Assembly: GCF_002897035.1 (NCBI RefSeq)
Contig: NZ_BAUX01000002.1
Location: 366,751 to 430,750, forward strand
Source of the DNA: Methylopila sp. Yamaguchi
Lineage (GTDB): Bacteria > Pseudomonadota > Alphaproteobacteria > Rhizobiales > Methylopilaceae
Reading direction: 5' to 3'
Length of the DNA: 64,000 nt
Shown: positions 1 through 8,439 of the stretch, one piece after another
Position numbering within the stretch: position 1 is the stretch's first letter
Layout of the letters: each line of letters begins with the position of its first letter
Translations under genes and position numbers: made by a program
The notes under the pieces: generated by a model
Databases searched by the model: none
Seen by the model: only the letters and a program-made list of their open reading frames with translations
Told to the model about the DNA's origin: nothing

Positions 1-363
1 GTAAGCCTCGCGCTCGAACCACAGCGCGCCGGGGAAGACCCCCGTGATGGACGGCACCGGCGTCTCGTCGTCGGCTTCGAGCTTCACGCGGACGCGCAGG
101 TTCTTCGCCGGCGACAGCAGATGGTAGACGACGTCGAACCGCTTTTCGCGCGAGGGGTAGTCCGCCCCGCAGACGTCGACGAAGCAGATGAACCGGCACG
201 CGGGATCGTCCCGCAGGAAGGTCGCGACCTCGACGATCCGGGCGGCTTCGGTCGTCAGCGTCAGCTCGCCGAAGGCGACCGACGTGGAGACGATCGCGGA
301 GCCCAGGCCTTGCGCGATATGGGCGGCCAGCGTCTCGAGGACGTCGTGGGAAGAGGCGCTCAT
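1..363 (-). CDS. nuoC: NADH-quinone oxidoreductase subunit C, N-terminal part (runs off left edge)
   Basis: Partial gene holding about the first 121 residues; the rest lies left of position 1. NuoC is a peripheral-arm subunit of respiratory complex I, which oxidises NADH and reduces quinone at the inner membrane. The visible part has the family's opening alpha/beta region followed by a conserved stretch (FVDVCGADYPSREKRFDVVYH) that marks the 30 kDa subunit. The ATG at 363 lies 11 bases after the nuoB stop, so it is co-transcribed with nuoA and nuoB. Identity is secure from the sequence and from the order nuoA-B-C. Confidence 0.95.
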   Translation of the reverse strand, partial: MSASSHDVLETLAAHIAQGLGSAIVSTSVAFGELTLTTEAARIVEVATFLRDDPACRFICFVDVCGADYPSREKRFDVVYHLLSPAKNLRVRVKLEADDETPVPSITGVFPGALWFEREAY

Positions 364-373
364 GGCTCCGTCC

Positions 374-943
374 TCACCGCTCGATCGTGCCGATGCGGCG
401 GATCTTCTTCTGGAGAAGCAGCACGCCGTAAAGCAGAGCCTCCGCGGTCGGCGGGCAGCCCGGCACGTAGATGTCCACCGGCACCACGCGGTCGCAGCCG
501 CGCACCACGGCGTAGGAGTAGTGGTAGTAGCCGCCGCCGTTGGCGCAGGAGCCCATGGAGATGACGTAGCGCGGCTCCGGCATCTGGTCGTAGACCTTGC
601 GGAGCGCGGGGGCCATCTTGTTGGTCAGCGTGCCGGCGACGATCATCACGTCCGACTGCCGCGGACTGGCACGCGGAGCGAACCCGAAGCGCTCCACGTC
701 GTAGCGCGGCATCGAGACCTGCATCATCTCCACGGCGCAGCACGCCAGGCCGAAGGTCATCCACATCAGCGAGCCGGTGCGGGCCCATGTGATGAGGTCT
801 TCGGCCGAGGTGACGAGGAAGCCCTTGTCAGAGAGCTCGGCGTTCACCTCGCGGAAGAAGCGGTCTTCGTGGCCGATCGGGCGGCCGGAGGCGTCGACGA
901 GGCCCTTGGGGGCGTCGGCGACCAGGGTCTGGTTCGCGGTCAT
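374..943 (-). CDS. nuoB: NADH-quinone oxidoreductase subunit B
   Basis: This 189-residue complex I subunit carries the terminal [4Fe-4S] cluster N2, which passes electrons to quinone. The four cluster ligands are visible: the adjacent pair C68-C69, C133 in a GSCANGGG motif, and C163 in VPGCPPT. Length and motifs are normal for the alphaproteobacterial NuoB family. It sits 4 bases after the nuoA stop and 10 bases before the nuoC start, within the usual nuo operon. No irregularity is visible. Confidence 0.98.
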   Translation of the reverse strand: MTANQTLVADAPKGLVDASGRPIGHEDRFFREVNAELSDKGFLVTSAEDLITWARTGSLMWMTFGLACCAVEMMQVSMPRYDVERFGFAPRASPRQSDVMIVAGTLTNKMAPALRKVYDQMPEPRYVISMGSCANGGGYYHYSYAVVRGCDRVVPVDIYVPGCPPTAEALLYGVLLLQKKIRRIGTIER

Positions 944-947
944 CGGG

Positions 948-1313
948 TCAATCCCACTCGAGGGCGCCCTTGCGCCACTCGTAGACGAAGCCGATCGTCA
1001 GAACGCCGAGGAAGGCCATCATCGACCAGAAGCCGAACAGCCCCACCTCCTTGAACGCGACCGCCCAGGGGAACAGGAACGCGACCTCGAGGTCGAAGAT
1101 GATGAAGAGGATCGCCACGAGATAGAACCGCACGTCGAACTTCATGCGGGCGTCGTCGAAGGCGTTGAAGCCGCACTCGTAGGCCGAGAGTTTCTCGGGA
1201 TCGGGGTTCTGGTAGGCGATCAGGAACGGCGAGGCCAAAAGCGCGAGGCCGACCACGAGCGCCACAGCGAGAAAAATGACGAGAGGCAGGTAGTCGGCCA
1301 GCAGGTTCGTCAT
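948..1313 (-). CDS. nuoA: NADH-quinone oxidoreductase subunit A
   Basis: A 121-residue hydrophobic complex I subunit with three expected membrane helices: near the N-terminus, in the middle, and close to the C-terminus. The family hallmark loop between helices 1 and 2 is present ([19 protein letters not shown] starts near residue 45). The ATG at 1313, opening [12 protein letters not shown], is chosen over an upstream in-frame ATG at 1388 because it matches the usual family N-terminus and length. It is the first gene of the leftward nuo operon, so the operon promoter should lie in 1314-1540. Confidence 0.96.
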   Translation of the reverse strand: MTNLLADYLPLVIFLAVALVVGLALLASPFLIAYQNPDPEKLSAYECGFNAFDDARMKFDVRFYLVAILFIIFDLEVAFLFPWAVAFKEVGLFGFWSMMAFLGVLTIGFVYEWRKGALEWD

Positions 1314-1615
1314 CGCGCGCCTGAACCTTCCATCTGTGTCGAAGACCGGGCGAGACAGCGCCGCGGCCCCTGATCCAACCTCGAACATGCGCCAAATCGG
1401 CGCGCGTCGCTCCGCACATCGGGAGCCTTAGACCCGTGCCACTTTAGGCGCAAGACGTCCGCGGGTCCGAAACGTAACAATTCCAAACTCGCGGCCGCGC
1501 GCGCTACCCTGGCAGAGCAAAACCTCTTGTTTGTTGTGGGCCTTACGCAAAAAAAGGCGCGCCGGATCGGCGCGCCTTTTCAACATGTCGACGATAGAGA
1601 TCGCCTATCGATTGA
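1314..1615. other. Intergenic stretch: nuo upstream region and downstream terminator of the SleB gene
   Basis: About 300 bases without a gene. The part next to nuoA must hold the nuo promoter, but I cannot pick out a convincing -35/-10 pair. The right half holds a strong hairpin (1552-1580) that ends transcription of the SleB-type gene before it enters nuo. Confidence 0.5.
1545..1580 (-). terminator. Rho-independent terminator of the SleB-type gene
   Basis: A perfect 12-bp inverted repeat (1552-1563 and 1569-1580, core GGCGCGCC) with a 5-base loop. Read on the minus strand it is followed by a run of T, the classical intrinsic terminator shape. It lies 36 bases after the stop of the leftward gene ending at 1616. 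Confidence 0.85.
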
Positions 1616-2587
1616 TCAGCGCAGGCCTTCCGAGGCCGCGATCAAATCCTCAATCGAGCGAGCCTTCTGCCGGGGCGCGGGCCGCGGCTCAGGGGCGAGC
1701 GACACAGGGCCGGCCGAGGCCATGACGGGAGCCTCGTCGAGTCGGACGGTCCGGCGGGGCGCTTCGTAGGACGGCTCCGGCCTCGCCTCGTACACGGGCT
1801 CGCGGCTGGTCTCGACGACGGGCACCTCACGCGGATCGTAGATCGCCTGCGGCCGCACCGCCGGTTCGCGGCGAGGCTCCAGCCTGGCTTCGCGCCAGGT
1901 CGGCTCCGGCGGCGCCCGGCGGGCCGCCGGCGGCTGATAGCCGAAGGTCTCCACGTCGTGGACGGGGGCGCGGGCCGAGCGGGCCGGCCGGGCGTCGGCG
2001 ACGACGATGGGTCGCTCGCGAACGGCGTTGGACGACGACCAGACGGTCGAAGCCGTCAGACTGCCGGCGGCCGCCATCTGCTGGCGCATCACGTCGTCCT
2101 GCGAGGCCATGACCAGTTCCGGCTTGCGCTTCTCGTAGAACGAGTTGCCGCCCGCCACGGCGACGTAGTGCATGTTCCGGTAGGGGAACCGGTAGCCGGC
2201 GGTGTGGAAGAACATCGACTTGCGGCCGACGCGCGGGTGCCTGGCGCCGGACAGCACGGCCTCCGCCATGCGGAAGGCGCGCGGGCGGCCGCTGTCGGTC
2301 ATCGGTTTGGTGAGCACGCCGGGGGCGAACTGGTTGGGCTGGCCGACGACGCCGCAGACCGTGCGGGGATAGCGCCCCGACTCCTTGCGGTTCATGACGA
2401 CGGTGCCGACGGCGAGCATGCCGTCGTCGCTCGACCGGTTCGACTCGAAGTACATGACGCGCGCCATGCACTCGCGGTCGCTGAGGCTCACGCGCCGCAC
2501 CTTCGAGGCGGAGCCGCAGCCTGCGAGAAACAGGGGAAGGAGGACGAGCGCGAAAACCTTCGCCCGTCGTTCGAAAACGCTACGCAT
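1616..2587 (-). CDS. SleB-type cell wall hydrolase, lipoprotein
   Basis: A 323-residue predicted outer envelope lipoprotein: charged start, hydrophobic stretch and lipobox LAGC near residue 24. Residues about 35-160 match the Hydrolase_2/SleB family, which cleaves peptidoglycan; the family motif with a glutamate (MYFESNRSSDDGM) followed by VGTVVMNR is visible. The C-terminal half, from about residue 170, is low complexity and rich in Pro, Arg and Glu with repeated EP/PEP units, probably a flexible wall-spanning segment. The ATG at 2587 is taken; an in-frame GTG at 2599 is also possible. Transcribed alone and ended by the hairpin at 1552-1580. Substrate and physiological role are inferred from the family only. 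Confidence 0.85.
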   Translation of the reverse strand: MRSVFERRAKVFALVLLPLFLAGCGSASKVRRVSLSDRECMARVMYFESNRSSDDGMLAVGTVVMNRKESGRYPRTVCGVVGQPNQFAPGVLTKPMTDSGRPRAFRMAEAVLSGARHPRVGRKSMFFHTAGYRFPYRNMHYVAVAGGNSFYEKRKPELVMASQDDVMRQQMAAAGSLTASTVWSSSNAVRERPIVVADARPARSARAPVHDVETFGYQPPAARRAPPEPTWREARLEPRREPAVRPQAIYDPREVPVVETSREPVYEARPEPSYEAPRRTVRLDEAPVMASAGPVSLAPEPRPAPRQKARSIEDLIAASEGLR

Positions 2588-2859
2588 ACGTTCACTCACA
2601 CGCTTCGAAGCCGTTCGGGCCCCCGTGACCGCTCGGCAACGCTCCTCGACTGTCTCTAAAAGGCCTGCGGGGAGTCATCAAAGGCTTAACGACTCGCCGG
2701 AATCCGCAGCCTTCCACCGATAACTGCGCGTGGACGCCCGCCGGGCCGGCGGGCGGGGATGGCTGGACAGCGCCGGCGGCGGTTTCCCCGGCTTAGGCCA
2801 CGCCCTATCGTGCCGCCGCCCGCCCCGACTTGGCGGGGCGATGGATCGGGAGACCCGCC

Positions 2860-3840
2860 ATGGACTATGTGAAGCTCGGCCGCACCGGCCTCGAGGTCTC
2901 GCGGATCGTGCTCGGCTGCATGACCTATGGCGTTCCGGACCGCGGCAACCACGCCTGGACCCTGCCCGAAGACGAGAGCCGCCCCTTCCTCGCCAAGGCG
3001 CTCGATCTCGGCATCACCACCTTCGACACCGCGAACAGCTACTCCGACGGCACCTCCGAGGAGATCCTCGGTCGCGCCCTGAAGGATTACGTCGCCCGCG
3101 ACGAGGTGGTGATCGCCACCAAGGTCTACTTCCCCATGAGCAAGGGGCCGAACGGCGGCGGGCTGTCGCGAAAGGCGATTTTCGCCTCGATCGACGCGAG
3201 CCTAAAGCGGCTCGGGACCGATTTCGTCGACCTCTACCAGATCCACCGCTGGGACTACGGCACGCCGATCGAAGAGACGATGGAGGCGCTGCACGACGTG
3301 GTGAAGGCCGGCAAGGTCCGCTACCTCGGCGCCTCGTCGATGTACGCGTGGCAGTTCGCCAAGGCGCTGTCGACCTCGCGCCTTAACGGCTGGACCGAAT
3401 TCGTGTCCATGCAGAACCAGCTGAACCTGCTCTACCGCGAGGAGGAGCGCGAGATGCTGCCGCTCTGCGCGGACGAAGGAATCGGCGTGCTGCCGTGGAG
3501 CCCCCTCGCCCGCGGCCGGCTGACCCGGGAGGCCGGCGCGTCGAGCGGTCGGCAGGAGACCGACGTGGTGGGCAAGACGCTGTTCGAGGCCACCGAGGCG
3601 GCGGACGCGAAGGTGATTGACGCGGTAGGCCAGGTCGCGAAGGCGCGCGGCGTGCCGCGGGCCCAGGTCGCGCTGGCTTGGGTGCTCGAAAAGGAGGAGG
3701 TCACGGCCCCGATCATCGGCGCCTCGAAGCCGCATCATCTCGAGGACGCGGTGGCCGCGCTGACGCTGGACCTCACCTCCGAGGAGATCGAGGCGCTGGA
3801 GGCGCCCTACACGCCGCACGCGGTGGCGGGGTTTTCCTGA
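2860..3840 (+). CDS. Aldo/keto reductase
   Basis: A 326-residue member of the aldo/keto reductase superfamily, expected to be a soluble NADPH-dependent carbonyl reductase with a TIM-barrel fold. The catalytic tetrad is complete: D56 and Y61 (TFDTANSYSDG), K88 (IATKV) and H129 (QIHRWDY). The C-terminal GASKPHHLEDA segment fits the cofactor-binding loop. ATG 2860 opens MDYVKLGRTGLEVS, the standard family start; an upstream TTG at 2830 is rejected. The gene stands alone, convergent with fmdB, so the physiological substrate cannot be told. It resembles the YajO/IolS-like subgroup. Confidence 0.92.
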   Translation: MDYVKLGRTGLEVSRIVLGCMTYGVPDRGNHAWTLPEDESRPFLAKALDLGITTFDTANSYSDGTSEEILGRALKDYVARDEVVIATKVYFPMSKGPNGGGLSRKAIFASIDASLKRLGTDFVDLYQIHRWDYGTPIEETMEALHDVVKAGKVRYLGASSMYAWQFAKALSTSRLNGWTEFVSMQNQLNLLYREEEREMLPLCADEGIGVLPWSPLARGRLTREAGASSGRQETDVVGKTLFEATEAADAKVIDAVGQVAKARGVPRAQVALAWVLEKEEVTAPIIGASKPHHLEDAVAALTLDLTSEEIEALEAPYTPHAVAGFS

Positions 3841-3862
3841 AGGCCCGCCTGAGAACGTCCGG

Positions 3863-3968
3863 GCGTCATCCGATCGCTCGTCACGCGCCGTTTATCCGGG
3901 GCGTCCACCGCCCCGCGCCGCCGCTCGATCGTCCATCCTGAATTCCCCGGATAAGCCGGGAATGACGG
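3863..3968. repeat. Palindromic intergenic sequence, possibly a divergent copy of the repeat at 4393 and 9400
   Basis: Between the convergent aldo/keto reductase and fmdB genes lies a perfect 10-bp inverted repeat (TTATCCGGGG at 3892-3901 and its complement at 3945-3954), followed by CCGGGAATGACG, close to the end motif of the longer palindromes in this window. There is no T-run, so if it ends transcription it does so poorly. Membership in the repeat family is weaker than for the other three copies. Confidence 0.5.
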
Positions 3969-4014
3969 CTCGGGGCGCCATGGCCGCCGGAGCTGCAGAT
4001 GAGCAGACAGACCG

Positions 4015-4350
4015 TCAGTGGCTGATCATCCAGGGCCGGGCGTTGGGGAAGCTCTTGACGGCGGGCGGCTGGGCGGCGGCGCTCGCCGGCGTCTTCAAGC
4101 CGCGGCCGGAGCAGCATCCGCAGCCGGGCGCATGGCTTTTCGAGCTTTTCGGCGCATGCGACGAGCGCTCGTTGGTCGCCATGGCGATGCGGCGGGAAGG
4201 ATCCATTCCGGCCAACGCCGGCGCGGTCAGCATGACCCGCGGCGCCTCGTCGCCGCAGAGCGGACAGGCGTGCGGATCCTGGAAGGCCGCCATCGGGCGC
4301 AGCGCCGTGAAGGGTCCGCAGTCGTCGCAGGCGTATTCGTAGACGGGCAT
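4015..4350 (-). CDS. fmdB: FmdB-type zinc ribbon protein
   Basis: A 111-residue protein opening MPVYEYACDDCG with the FmdB/CxxC_CxxC_SSSS zinc-ribbon: two cysteine pairs (CDDC and CPLC) in the first 40 residues. A second Cys-rich patch (GCGCCSG) lies near residue 78. FmdB proteins accompany amidases and were proposed to be regulatory; no biochemical role is established. It follows fmdA in the same direction, separated by 165 bases that contain a long palindromic repeat. The ATG at 4350 is taken because the family starts there; upstream in-frame sequence belongs to the spacer. Confidence 0.88.
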   Translation of the reverse strand: MPVYEYACDDCGPFTALRPMAAFQDPHACPLCGDEAPRVMLTAPALAGMDPSRRIAMATNERSSHAPKSSKSHAPGCGCCSGRGLKTPASAAAQPPAVKSFPNARPWMISH

Positions 4351-4392
4351 CTTATCAACTCCACGGCGAAACAAGCACTCCGAAAGGTCCGC

Positions 4393-4496
4393 CGTCATTC
4401 CGGCCGAGCGAAGCCAGAACCGGGATCGTCGTCAGAAAGAGACCGTCTTTCCGTATGACGATCCCGGCTCGCAGCTGACGCTTCGGCCGGGATGCG
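4393..4496. repeat. Long palindromic repeat, copy between fmdA and fmdB
   Basis: Outer arms CGTCATTCCGG (4393-4403) and CCGGGATG at the other end, with inner arms CCGGGATCGTCGTC and ACGATCCCGG. The same order of arms is seen at 9400-9516 and 52150-52239, so this is a dispersed intergenic palindrome family. The transcript would fold into a long hairpin between two genes of one operon. Confidence 0.8.
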
Positions 4497-4515
4497 CGTG
4501 GCTCTCTTCCGCCGT

Positions 4516-5745
4516 TCAGAGGTCCGGCGCGATCGGCATCTGGATCGAGCCGTCGATGAACTTCACCGGGCCGGCCGCGGTCGGGTTGATGTCGAACTCG
4601 AAGATCTTCGTCGGGAGCCACAGCGTGGCGCAGGCGTTCGGGATGTCGACGACGCCCGAGATGTGGCCCTGAACCGGGGCGGTGCCGAGGATCGAGTAGG
4701 CCTGGGCGCCGGAGTAGCCGAACTTCTTCAGATACTCGATGGCGTTGAGGCAGGCCTGTCGGTAGGCGACGCCGACGTCGAGGTAGTGCTGCTCGCCGTG
4801 CTCGTCGACCGAGATGCCCTCAAAGATCAGGTAGTCGTCGTACTTCGGGGTGATCACCGACGGCTTGAAGATCGGGTTCTTGATCCCGTACTTCGACATG
4901 CCGTCCTTGATGACGTCGACCTTGAGATGCAGCCAGCCGGCCATCTCGATCGCGCCGCAGAAGGTGATCTCGCCGTCGCCTTGGCTGAAGTGCAGGTCGC
5001 CCATCGAGAGGCCGCCGCCCGGCACGTAGACGGGGAAGTAGATTTTGGAGCCGCGCGACAGATCCTTGATGTCGCAGTTGCCGCCGTGCTCGCGCGGGGG
5101 AACGGTGCGCACGGCTTCCGCCGCGGCGGCGTCCTTGGCCTCGCCGGTCAGCCGGCCCATGTGCGCGGTCGGCGCGAACGGCACGGTGCCGACGGCCGGC
5201 ACGCGGTCCTTGTGCTTCTCGACGAAGGGGATCTCGCGGTCGTTCCAGGTCTTCAGCAGCTTCGGGTCCGGCAGGCAGCCGATCAGGCCCGGATGGATCA
5301 GGCCGGGGAAGCGCACGCCGGGGACGTGGCGCGACTTGGTGAACATGCCCTCGAAGTCCCAGATCGACTTCTGCGCCGAGGGGTAGTGGTCGGTCAGGAA
5401 GCCGCCGCCGTTGTTCTTAGAGAAGAAGCCGTTGAAGCCCCACTGGCTCTCGGCCTTCGCGCCGATGTCGAGCAGGTCGACCACCAGAAGGTCGCCCGGC
5501 TCCGCGCCTTCGACGCCGATCGGGCCCGACAGGAAGTGGACGATCGAGAGGTCGATGTCGCGGACGTCGGACGCGTCGTCGTTGTTTTTGACGAAGCCGC
5601 CGGTCCAGTCGTAGGTCTCGATGATGAAGTCGTCGCCGGGCTTCACCCAGGCCACGATCGGGATGTCCGGGTGCCAGCGGTTGTGCACCATGTCGTTGTC
5701 GTAGGCCGACTGGGTCAGGTCGACCTTGATCAGCGTTTCGGTCAT
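4516..5745 (-). CDS. fmdA: Formamidase
   Basis: A 409-residue enzyme of the acetamidase/formamidase family that hydrolyses formamide to formate and ammonia in the cytoplasm. Length and full-length sequence match methylotroph-type FmdA: an N-terminal VDLTQSAYDNDMVHNRWHPD segment and a central DLHFSQGDGEITFCGAIEM region typical of the family. ATG 5745 is preceded by a purine-rich AAGGGGAG ribosome site. It follows urtE by 58 bases and is followed by fmdB. Its place at the end of a transporter operon suggests that the transported amide is its substrate. Formamide versus acetamide preference is inferred from closeness to FmdA. Confidence 0.95.
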   Translation of the reverse strand: MTETLIKVDLTQSAYDNDMVHNRWHPDIPIVAWVKPGDDFIIETYDWTGGFVKNNDDASDVRDIDLSIVHFLSGPIGVEGAEPGDLLVVDLLDIGAKAESQWGFNGFFSKNNGGGFLTDHYPSAQKSIWDFEGMFTKSRHVPGVRFPGLIHPGLIGCLPDPKLLKTWNDREIPFVEKHKDRVPAVGTVPFAPTAHMGRLTGEAKDAAAAEAVRTVPPREHGGNCDIKDLSRGSKIYFPVYVPGGGLSMGDLHFSQGDGEITFCGAIEMAGWLHLKVDVIKDGMSKYGIKNPIFKPSVITPKYDDYLIFEGISVDEHGEQHYLDVGVAYRQACLNAIEYLKKFGYSGAQAYSILGTAPVQGHISGVVDIPNACATLWLPTKIFEFDINPTAAGPVKFIDGSIQMPIAPDL

Positions 5746-5803
5746 ATGGCAGCTCCCCTTTTCAGTTTGTGCGTGACGTGGGCGACGCGTGGTCTGGCGC
5801 GGC

Positions 5804-6493
5804 TCACACCGACAGGTACTTGGACACCTGAGCCTCATCGACGTCCGCGCGCTGGGCGTCGTGGACGATCTCGCCGTTCTCGACGACCAGCACCCGGTCC
5901 GCGACGTCGAGGGCGAAGCTCAGCACCTGTTCGGAGACCACGATCGACAGGCCGCGGTCGTCGCGGATGCGCCGGAGCGTGCGGGCCATCTCGCGGATGA
6001 TCGACGGCTGGATGCCCTCGGTCGGCTCGTCGAGCAGCAGGACCTTCGGCTTTGTGGCGAGCGCGCGGGCGATGGCGAGCTGCTGCTGCTGGCCGCCGGA
6101 GAGGTTGCCGGCGCGGCGCCCCTTCATCTCCAGCAGCACCGGGAACAGCTCGTAGATGTCGTCCGGCACCTTGCGGTCGCCCGAGGCCGTCAGCCCGGTC
6201 TCGATGTTCTCCTTCACCGTCATCGTGGAGAACACCATGCGGCCCTGCGGCACGTAGGCGACGCCCTTCTTCACCCGCTGGTGGCTCTTGAGGCCGTTGA
6301 TGTCCTCGCCGCCCAGCCTGATGGAGCCCGCCGTGGTCGGGAGGATGCCCATCATGGCCTTCATCAGCGTGGTCTTGCCCATGCCGTTGCGGCCCATGAT
6401 CGCGACGATCTCGTTCGGCGCGACCGAGAAGTTCATGCCGTGGAGCACTTCGCTCTGGCCGTAGGCGACGCGCAGGGAATCGACGTCCAGCAT
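5804..6493 (-). CDS. urtE: Urea/amide ABC transporter ATP-binding protein UrtE
   Basis: A 229-residue ABC ATPase of the branched-chain amino acid type (LivF/UrtE). Walker A (GRNGMGKTT, about residue 37), signature motif LSGGQQQQ and Walker B with catalytic Glu (VLLLDEPTEG) are all intact. The ATG at 6493 is chosen because GGAG lies just upstream, after the urtD stop at 6505. It is one of two ATPases of the five-gene transporter. UrtE proteins typically lack the long C-terminal extension of LivG, as here. Confidence 0.95.
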   Translation of the reverse strand: MLDVDSLRVAYGQSEVLHGMNFSVAPNEIVAIMGRNGMGKTTLMKAMMGILPTTAGSIRLGGEDINGLKSHQRVKKGVAYVPQGRMVFSTMTVKENIETGLTASGDRKVPDDIYELFPVLLEMKGRRAGNLSGGQQQQLAIARALATKPKVLLLDEPTEGIQPSIIREMARTLRRIRDDRGLSIVVSEQVLSFALDVADRVLVVENGEIVHDAQRADVDEAQVSKYLSV

Positions 6494-6504
6494 CGCTTCG
6501 CTCC

Positions 6505-7263
6505 TCAATGGCCGAGATAGACTTCGACGACCTTGGGGTCGGTCTTCACCTTCTGCATCGACCCTTCAGAAAGGATCTTGCCCTGGTGGAGCACCGTCAC
6601 CTTGTGCGCGATGTCTTCGACGAACTTCATGTCGTGCTCGATGACGAGCACCGAGCGGTTCTTGATGATGGTGTTGAGCAGTTCGGCGGTCTTCACGCGC
6701 TCGCTCACGCTCATGCCGGCGACCGGCTCGTCCAGCATCAGGAGCTCAGGGTCCTGGATCAGGAGCATGCCGATCTCGAGCCACTGCTTCTGCCCGTGGC
6801 TCAGGAACGCCGCGCGTTCGTGCAGCTTGTCCTTGAGGAAGATGATCTCGGCGACTTCCTCCACCCGGTCCTTCACCGCCTGGTCGCGCTTGAAGGTCAG
6901 CGCCCCCCAGACCGAGCGGCCCTTCGGGTAGGAGATCTCGAGGTTCTCGAAGATGGTCAGGTCGTCGTAGATCGACGGCGTCTGGAACTTGCGGCCGACG
7001 CCCGAGAGCACGATCTGGCTCTCGCTCATCTTGGTGAGCTCGGCGCCGCGGAAGCGGATCGAGCCGTTGGTCGCCTTGGTCTTCCCGCAGATCAGGTCGA
7101 GCACCGTGGTCTTGCCGGCCCCGTTCGGGCCGATGATCACGCGGATCTCGTTCTCGTCCACGTAGAACGACAGGTCGTTCACCGCCTTGAAGCCGTCGAA
7201 GGAGACGGTGAGGGCCTCGACCGCGAGCAGGTAGTCCTTGGCGGGGGTTCCGATGGTGGTCAC
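6505..7263 (-). CDS. urtD: Urea/amide ABC transporter ATP-binding protein UrtD
   Basis: A 252-residue ABC ATPase with Walker [10 protein letters not shown], Walker B LLMLDEPVAGM and the UrtD-type signature LSHGQKQWLEIGM, in which SHGQKQ replaces the LSGGQ of most ABC proteins. The start is taken as GTG 7263 (VTTIGTPAKDYLL), preceded by GAGGA and 10 bases after the urtC stop; the long in-frame extension upstream overlaps urtC and is not credible. Together with UrtE it drives uptake through UrtB and UrtC. Confidence 0.94.
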   Translation of the reverse strand: MTTIGTPAKDYLLAVEALTVSFDGFKAVNDLSFYVDENEIRVIIGPNGAGKTTVLDLICGKTKATNGSIRFRGAELTKMSESQIVLSGVGRKFQTPSIYDDLTIFENLEISYPKGRSVWGALTFKRDQAVKDRVEEVAEIIFLKDKLHERAAFLSHGQKQWLEIGMLLIQDPELLMLDEPVAGMSVSERVKTAELLNTIIKNRSVLVIEHDMKFVEDIAHKVTVLHQGKILSEGSMQKVKTDPKVVEVYLGH

Positions 7264-7273
7264 GGGACGGTCC

Positions 7274-8425
7274 TCACTCGGCGGGAAGGGTCGACGCCTG
7301 CTTGGCGACGTCGTGGCCAGGGTCGGCGGGGTCCTTCGACCGCAGCTTGAAGGCGCGATCGATCGAGGGCTGGACGTAGTCGCGCCAGATGCCCGCAAGT
7401 CCGTTGGGGAACACCAGCACCACCGCGATGAACAGGCCGCCGAGGCCGAGCAGCCAGAGCTCGGGGAAACTTTCCGACAGGCTGGTCTTGGCGAAGTTGA
7501 CCGCGAGCGCGCCGTAGATCGCGCCGAAGATCGAGAGCCGGCCGCCGACGGCGGTGAAGATCACCATCTCAATCGAGGGCACGATGCCGACCAGCGAGGG
7601 CGACATGAAGCCGACCTGCAGGGTGAACATCGCGCCGCCGATCGCGGAGAACACGCCGGCGAGGCAGAAGACGAAGATCTGGAAGTTCGCGACCGAGTAG
7701 CCGGAGAACCGCACGCGGTCCTCCTTCTCCCGCATCGCCACCAGAATGCGGCCGAGCTTCGAGTCGCGCACGAACATCGCGAAGCACACCACCGCGAGCA
7801 GCAGCGCCACGTTCACGAAGTAAAGGATGAACTTCGCGCTGTCGGTGCGGATGTCCCAGCCGTGCAGCGTGCGCAGGTCGGTGATGCCGTTGACGCCGCC
7901 GGTGTAGCCCTGCTGGCCGATGATCAGGATGGTCGCAATCGCCGCGATCGCCTGGGTGATGATCGCGAAGTACACGCCCGACACGCGGCGCTTGAACATC
8001 GCCGAGCCGATCACGAAGGCGAAGAACGCCGGAACCAGAAGGATCAGCAGGATCGTCAGGGGCAGCGAGTGGAACGGCTGCCAGAACCACGGAAGCTCGG
8101 TGAGCTGGTTCCAGTCCATGAAGTCGGGAATGCCGGGCGTGGACTGGATCTTGGTGTTCTCGACCGACGAGGCCTCGAGCTTGAGGTACATCGCCATGCC
8201 GTAGCCGCCGAGGGCGAAGAACACGCCCTGGCCGAGCGAGAGGATGCCGCCGTAGCCCCAGCAGAGCACGAGGCCGACCGCGACGAAGGCGTAGGTCAGG
8301 TACTTGCCGACGAGGTTCAGCCGAAAGCCGTCGAGCAGGACGGGAAACGCGATGAGCAGGATGGCGGCGAGAACGGCGAGGGCCAGCAGGTCCTTGCGGT
8401 CCATGAAGGAGGGCGCGGTCTTCAT
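7274..8425 (-). CDS. urtC: Urea/amide ABC transporter permease UrtC
   Basis: A 383-residue LivM-type permease with about ten predicted membrane helices. The family feature GYGGILSLGQGVFFALGGY lies near residue 55, and a conserved SIFGAIYGALAVN segment near residue 305. It pairs with UrtB in the inner membrane. The ATG at 8425 lies 14 bases after the urtB stop. A soluble tail from about residue 350 is rich in charged residues and ends shortly before urtD. Confidence 0.94.
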   Translation of the reverse strand: MKTAPSFMDRKDLLALAVLAAILLIAFPVLLDGFRLNLVGKYLTYAFVAVGLVLCWGYGGILSLGQGVFFALGGYGMAMYLKLEASSVENTKIQSTPGIPDFMDWNQLTELPWFWQPFHSLPLTILLILLVPAFFAFVIGSAMFKRRVSGVYFAIITQAIAAIATILIIGQQGYTGGVNGITDLRTLHGWDIRTDSAKFILYFVNVALLLAVVCFAMFVRDSKLGRILVAMREKEDRVRFSGYSVANFQIFVFCLAGVFSAIGGAMFTLQVGFMSPSLVGIVPSIEMVIFTAVGGRLSIFGAIYGALAVNFAKTSLSESFPELWLLGLGGLFIAVVLVFPNGLAGIWRDYVQPSIDRAFKLRSKDPADPGHDVAKQASTLPAE

Positions 8426-8439
8426 TGGGGCTTCGCTCC